A stretch of DNA of 64,000 nt, from NCBI RefSeq assembly GCF_946885955.1, contig NZ_CAMPHI010000009.1, forward strand, positions 62,001-126,000, given 5' to 3'. The notes below the pieces were generated by a model. It saw nothing but the letters and a program-made list of their open reading frames with translations, had not been told where the DNA came from and searched no databases. This stretch comes from an uncultured Pseudomonas sp. (lineage in GTDB: Bacteria; Pseudomonadota; Gammaproteobacteria; Pseudomonadales; Pseudomonadaceae). Positions 63,291-64,000 of the stretch are shown here, one piece after another (the first letter of the stretch is position 1; each line of letters starts with the position of its first letter). A program made the position numbers and the translations under genes.

Positions 63291-64000
63291 ATGTCTTCCA
63301 ACAACAAAACCCCGACCGCCAAACGCAAGCCCGTGGTGCTGATGTCCATGGGCGCTCAAGAGCGTAAAGGCCACGCCTATCAAGTCATGACCCACAAATA
63401 CATCACGCCCCTGGTCGAGTTTTCCGGCTGTGTGCCGCTGCTGGCGCCGACCTGCTGCGGCACCGAGGATCTCGAGCAGTACCTGGACATGGTCGACGGC
63501 GTCTACCTGACCGGCGCTGGCAGCAATATCGACCCTACCCTCTACGGCCAACCCAATCTGACCCCGGAAAAGGGCCAGGACAAGGACCGCGACCTGTTCG
63601 ACCTGCCGCTGATCCGCGCCGCGATCGCCCGCGGCCTGCCGCTGTTCGGCATCTGCCGCGGCATGCAGGAAATCAACGTGGCCCTGGGCGGCGACATCCA
63701 CCAAAAGCTCTATGCCGAGGCCAATTTCGACGACCACCGCGAAGATGCCGATGCCCCGGTGGAAGTGCAGTACGGCGAGAGCCACAGCGTCGATCTACGT
63801 CCCGGCAGTTGGCTGGCGGAACTGCTGCAGAAGGAGCGGATAACCGTCAATTCGCTGCATGGCCAGGGCATCGCGCGCCTGGGCGAGGGCCTAGAAGTCC
63901 TGGCCGAAGCCGAAGATGGGGTGATCGAGGCGATCCATGCGCCCGGTTTGCCGCAGTTCACCCTCGCGGTGCAATGGCACCCGGAATGGCAGGCGGCGCA
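63291..64000 (+). CDS. Class-I glutamine amidotransferase, gamma-glutamyl-GABA hydrolase family (PuuD/SpuA-like), partial
   Basis: The gene runs off the window end after about 236 codons. It shows the family pattern from VVLMSMGAQERKGHAYQVM, through VDGVYLTGAGSNIDPTLYG, the nucleophile motif LFGICRGMQEINVALGG with the catalytic Cys, NSLHGQGI, and AVQWHPEW with the catalytic His. PuuD-type enzymes cleave gamma-glutamyl-GABA in putrescine degradation; in P. aeruginosa the first spu gene encodes such a protein. The ATG at 63291 follows AAGG. Only the last few residues are missing. Confidence 0.9.
   Translation, partial: MSSNNKTPTAKRKPVVLMSMGAQERKGHAYQVMTHKYITPLVEFSGCVPLLAPTCCGTEDLEQYLDMVDGVYLTGAGSNIDPTLYGQPNLTPEKGQDKDRDLFDLPLIRAAIARGLPLFGICRGMQEINVALGGDIHQKLYAEANFDDHREDADAPVEVQYGESHSVDLRPGSWLAELLQKERITVNSLHGQGIARLGEGLEVLAEAEDGVIEAIHAPGLPQFTLAVQWHPEWQAA

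Overview
The window reads as a chromosomal segment of a high-GC Pseudomonas in the broad sense. The main pointers are the tssM-stp1-stk1 trio that ends a P. aeruginosa H2-type type VI secretion cluster, a complete A-band (common polysaccharide antigen, CPA) locus in the P. aeruginosa gene order but without wbpW, a pntAA-pntAB-pntB operon, a norR/hmp pair, and DUF1127 and DUF2388 small genes. No rRNA, tRNA, CRISPR array, integrase or replication origin was recognised.

Layout: 1-4.7 kb holds the end of a T6SS cluster (TssM C-terminal part, PP2C phosphatase, Ser/Thr kinase). 4.8-20.6 kb is mostly housekeeping and stress metabolism: a GltB-like FMN protein, an AraC regulator divergent from an SDR enzyme, a monooxygenase whose 3' end lies in a 310-bp tandem array, ohr with a tiny exported protein, a CaiB-type CoA-transferase and gcdH (glutarate degradation), norR/hmp (nitric oxide detoxification), a LysR gene and the transhydrogenase operon. 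20.6-23.1 kb is a junction zone: a DUF1127 gene, a MITE-like element, a decayed second DUF1127 copy fused to a 52-bp scrap of wbpZ, and a frameshifted IS5-family element.

23.1-42.5 kb is a visibly less GC-rich accessory block. It begins with an octaheme cytochrome/repeat protein, a lipoprotein sulfatase and a 2OG-Fe(II) oxygenase. Two divergent polysaccharide operons follow. The minus-strand operon encodes a sulfotransferase, two GT2 enzymes, an acyltransferase, a methyltransferase and another acyltransferase. The plus-strand operon encodes an ABC-2 exporter (permease and short ATPase), a sulfotransferase-GT2-GT2 fusion, a HAD-like protein, a GT2 and an APS kinase (CysC). Together they look like a self-contained system that makes PAPS, then builds, sulfates, acylates, methylates and exports a surface glycan. 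Direct repeats of a DUF1127 leader (73 bp identical, 21.2 kb apart) flank the block, which suggests it was inserted next to the CPA locus.

42.8-50.8 kb is the CPA (D-rhamnan) locus on the minus strand: rmd, gmd, wzm, wzt, wbpX, wbpY, wbpZ. 51.1-58.0 kb holds likely CPA-modifying genes in the same direction (two paralogous glycosyltransferases, two paralogous SAM methyltransferases, an acyltransferase and an FkbM methyltransferase), chained by ATGA overlaps at three of the five junctions. 58.3-61.2 kb has two DUF2388 periplasmic proteins and a large DUF4105-type protein. 61.2-64 kb has dispersed repeats, a GFA-family protein, an AEC transporter and the start of a class-I glutamine amidotransferase (PuuD/SpuA-like) that leaves the window.

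All functions are inferred from motifs and family memory; no search was run.
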